Origin: Candidatus Bacteroides merdipullorum
GTDB lineage: Bacteria > Bacteroidota > Bacteroidia > Bacteroidales > Bacteroidaceae
Length of the DNA: 34,056 nt
Direction: 5' to 3'
Assembly (NCBI GenBank): GCA_019116045.1
Contig: DXCK01000111.1
Location: 1 to 34,056, forward strand
In this document: positions 33,754 through 34,056 of the stretch, in pieces
Numbering within the stretch: position 1 is the stretch's first letter
Layout: the number at the start of each line of letters is the position of its first letter
The notes under the pieces: model-generated
What the model saw: the letters and a program-made list of their open reading frames with translations, nothing else
Told to the model about the DNA's origin: nothing
The model's database searches: none
Translations under genes and position numbers: made by a program

Positions 33754-33918
33754 ATAGGAGGTGAGGCATCCCTGCCTCACAATTATACTTACCTTGTCGT
33801 ATAAGATATCTTCATGGACACTTGAAGTATATCTTACTTTGCCGATGAAGTATAACTAACTTAAGCGACTTTCTGTTTCGGGGATACTCCTATGCCGCAA
33901 GGATGCGGCACCTCCTAT
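33754..33918. repeat. REP-like inverted doublet, copy B
   Basis: B1 (33754-33780) reads ATAGGAGGTGAGGCATCC then CTGCCTCAC and contains a perfect GTGAGGCA-TCCC-TGCCTCAC hairpin. B2 (33892-33918), read on the minus strand, is ATAGGAGGTGCCGCATCC then TTGCGGCAT with a GCCGCA-AGGA-TGCGGC hairpin. They are inverted copies 111 bp apart and match A1/A2 at 32664-32730. The sequence between them (33781-33891) shows no gene. Confidence 0.7.
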
Positions 33919-33953
33919 CTATGCAGTAACTATAAATTGCGTATATTCATATT

Positions 33954-34055
33954 TTATTGATGCCAACATCTCGGCTTTCCAAGAGCATCCAAAATGCCAA
34001 GGTTGCTCTTCTCTTTTATTTCCTGAATCTGGTTTTGCAATTCTTCTCCCGAAAG
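33954..34055 (-). CDS. Possible C-terminus of a minus-strand gene, cut by window edge
   Basis: From the window edge, one minus-strand frame reads LSGEELQNQIQEIKEKSN then LGILDALGKPRCWHQ and stops with TAA at 33954-33956. The amphipathic, Glu/Lys-rich content looks protein-like, but only 33 codons are visible and a second minus frame stays open to about 33922. Product unknown; low certainty. Confidence 0.25.
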   Translation of the reverse strand, partial: LSGEELQNQIQEIKEKSNLGILDALGKPRCWHQ

Positions 34056-34056
34056 A

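Overview
The window is a chromosomal stretch from a member of the Bacteroidales, most likely a Bacteroidaceae relative with fairly high GC. Evidence for the lineage: about a dozen promoters with the Bacteroides-type -7 element TAnnTTTG, one of them with TTTG 19 bp upstream; a type III glutamine synthetase; lysyl-tRNA synthetase with a C-terminal extension; a serine-type sulfatase; a BtuB/BtuG cobalamin system; and a UpxY-type antiterminator at the head of a capsule or exopolysaccharide locus. No tRNA, rRNA, CRISPR array or complete insertion sequence was seen.

Layout. 1-760: the edge of a secreted-protein gene, an intergenic operator-like repeat and a decayed PHP-domain gene. 761-8699 (minus strand): MalY-like PLP enzyme, MATE exporter, HAD phosphatase, then a housekeeping cluster lysS-gpsA-pgi closed by a strong terminator. 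8700-14773 (plus): ftsK, a LolA-like carrier, trxB and an AT-richer sulfatase. 14794-19018 (minus): Crp/Fnr-like regulator, glnN and an AraC regulator divergent from a Bcr/CflA-type MFS exporter (19171-20361).

20418-26020 is a cobalamin-uptake operon. A cobalamin riboswitch precedes btuB (TonB-dependent receptor), btuG (surface beta-propeller lipoprotein), btuF (binding lipoprotein) and btuC (permease). No ATPase gene follows. A monocistronic DUF4250 gene with its own promoter and terminator separates this operon from the next.

26728-32501 is the head of a polysaccharide locus: UpxY antiterminator, a membrane-anchored AraC-type protein, an HPr-kinase-like protein, a small HAD hydrolase, Wza-like export lipoprotein and Wzc-like tyrosine kinase. 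No UpxZ and no glycosyltransferase is present. Directly after wzc come an 18-bp hairpin, then a translationally coupled three-gene module DUF3791-DUF3990-DUF3791 (32826-33735). DUF3990 is an ADP-ribosyltransferase-like family, so this looks like a toxin-antitoxin-type cassette. It is bracketed by two pairs of inverted palindromic (REP-like) repeats.

Two signals stand out as poorly explained: that bracketed cassette, and short degenerate tandem arrays of 22-23 bp period that recur in four separate intergenic regions (219-287, 8859-8924, 18079-18144, 26382-26447). Everything here is read by eye; family names come from recognisable motifs, not from database searches.
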